This document shows positions 63,060 to 64,000 of a stretch of 64,000 nucleotides of DNA, piece after piece. The position numbers were made by a program, and so were the translations under genes. Every line of letters starts with the position of its first letter. Within the stretch, counting starts at the first letter, position 1. The notes below the pieces were generated by a model. That model saw only the letters and a list, made by a program, of their open reading frames with translations, was not told the origin of the DNA and ran no database searches. Source of the stretch: Notospermus geniculatus (taxonomy: Eukaryota > Nemertea > Pilidiophora > Heteronemertea > Lineidae); NCBI GenBank assembly GCA_002633025.1, contig NMRB01002459.1, positions 26,381 through 90,380 of the forward strand, read 5' to 3'.

Positions 63060-63675
63060 GATTCACCTCGAGCCTAGGTGTATCCGGTTACATACACTAC
63101 GTATTTCGTGTACTTCGTTCATTGCTCAGTTCCTGGAGGCGAGGTGACAGCTCAGCGAGAGCTCTGATTGGCCGCTCATCTCTCGGCGGCAATGCGAGTG
63201 GAAATGTGGGTACATGTAGTTTCAGGCAAGGGTGGATTGAGCGAGAGTAGGAGTGATAGGAACCCTTGTCAGGGCAAGATGCAACCGACTGTGCTGTTCC
63301 GCATTATACCATATTTTTGATTATACCATTAGGCCTACATAAAGACAAGCAGTCTTCAGGTGCCTATAGAGTTTTCTCAAAACATTATTTCAGTTACCCA
63401 TTATAAACGAATTAAGGTCTAAAAATGCCCCGATTCACATTATTTTGAATAGCTCAAGATTTCACTCGGATATCACCAAAATCGCTCTATATAGGCAGTA
63501 TAAGTTCGTTTTTTGGTACTCCTTCAACAGTTATGGTACTCCTTCAACCCTTCAAAGAATGCCTCTGAAAGAACTCTCTATAGCACCTGGGGGACTAAGT
63601 TTACTATCAATTAAAACGATTACTTTAGAAAAATCATCGAGCAATTAAGTGCAAAACAAAACCGAAAATCACAGA
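63060..63675. other. Unassigned stretch
   Basis: No exon or repeat boundary recognised; GTTATGGTACTCCTTCAAC is a short local tandem near 63515-63550. Confidence 0.35.
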
Positions 63676-64000
63676 ATGAAATGGTCCATGGACCATGTGC
63701 TCACCTGTGTGAACGTACCAGAAGAACAAATAATGACAAATGTAAAATCGAAATGCTCCAGGCCGTGAGTTCCAGGGTCATGATTACAGTCAAAATTTCA
63801 AGGTCAAAACATTCTAGCTTGAGAATTTATGACATATGCCAAAGTCGATTTTCCAAGACGGCTGCCTGGTAACCACTAATTGCATTCCAATTGGACAAAC
63901 ATTTGCTCTACAGTACACATAGATGATCACACCATGTTAGAATAGGGCCATATAGCCATGAAACATGCCACTAAAATGGCTATATTTGGAACTTGACCTC
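63676..64000 (-). repeat. Family A 3' end, almost identical to 855-1183, inverted
   Basis: Starting AATGAAATGGTCCATGGACC it reads, in reverse complement, the same sequence as 1183 back to about 855: AGGCAGCCGTCTTGGAAAAT, TGGTGTGATCATCTATGTGT and GGCATGTTTCATGGCTATAT are shared. Divergence looks far lower than between other family A copies. Confidence 0.85.

Overview
This is eukaryotic (animal) genomic DNA: compact exons with GT/AG splice sites lie in a dense background of inverted-repeat transposons, tRNA-derived SINEs and minisatellites. Marine-invertebrate style motifs recur (TACATGTAC, TAGGCCTA, and a repeat ending in TGGTCCATGGACCA). The main gene encodes a von Willebrand factor D and EGF domain (VWDE)-type membrane protein. 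I suspect a marine invertebrate, possibly a deuterostome such as amphioxus, an echinoderm or a hemichordate, but the sequence does not fix the species. There are three assembly gaps (11420-12021, 35259-35699, 53949-54095) and single Ns at 3954, 9435, 32062, 38181 and 43122.

Main gene, plus strand, 9763-34833: thirteen exons whose phases all match at the junctions give a continuous 672-residue C-terminal part of a VWDE-like protein. In order it has a partial VWD domain, a short Cys-rich segment, a basic linker with two furin-type sites, a VWDE-specific region, one EGF-like domain, an IPT/TIG-like region, a small Cys-rich module, one transmembrane helix and an acidic/basic cytoplasmic tail. The 5' exons are not visible in the window. 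The terminal exon is followed by 3-4 tandem decayed copies of itself.

Other coding candidates: (i) a plus-strand long exon at 50023-51141, open for about 370 codons except for one in-frame TAG, with AATAAA 21 bases after its final stop, and possibly joined to a PAN/apple-like exon at 46650-46870; (ii) a minus-strand terminal exon at 59372-59454 that looks like a GPI-anchor signal; (iii) decayed transposon genes: a Harbinger-type transposase fragment (22517-22756, minus) and a non-LTR retrotransposon reverse transcriptase (about 56440-57909, minus).

Repeats by region: 1-9.7 kb is nested transposons (a 300-bp-unit repeat called family A here, a TTAA-flanked palindromic element, a head-to-head tRNA-like pair, and a satellite-like array). 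10.6-12.8 kb holds a second TTAA element and a SINE inside an older MITE. The introns of the VWDE gene carry back-to-back MITEs, including a CCCGGGTGG minisatellite inside terminal inverted repeats at 29.2-29.8 kb. 35-36.4 kb has a TA-flanked AT-rich palindrome and a SINE. 36.6-64 kb is mostly small inverted-repeat elements, with two longer repeat families rich in nuclear-receptor half-sites (43.6-44.9 and 55.4-56.3 kb). Almost identical family A ends lie in opposite orientation at the two ends of the window.
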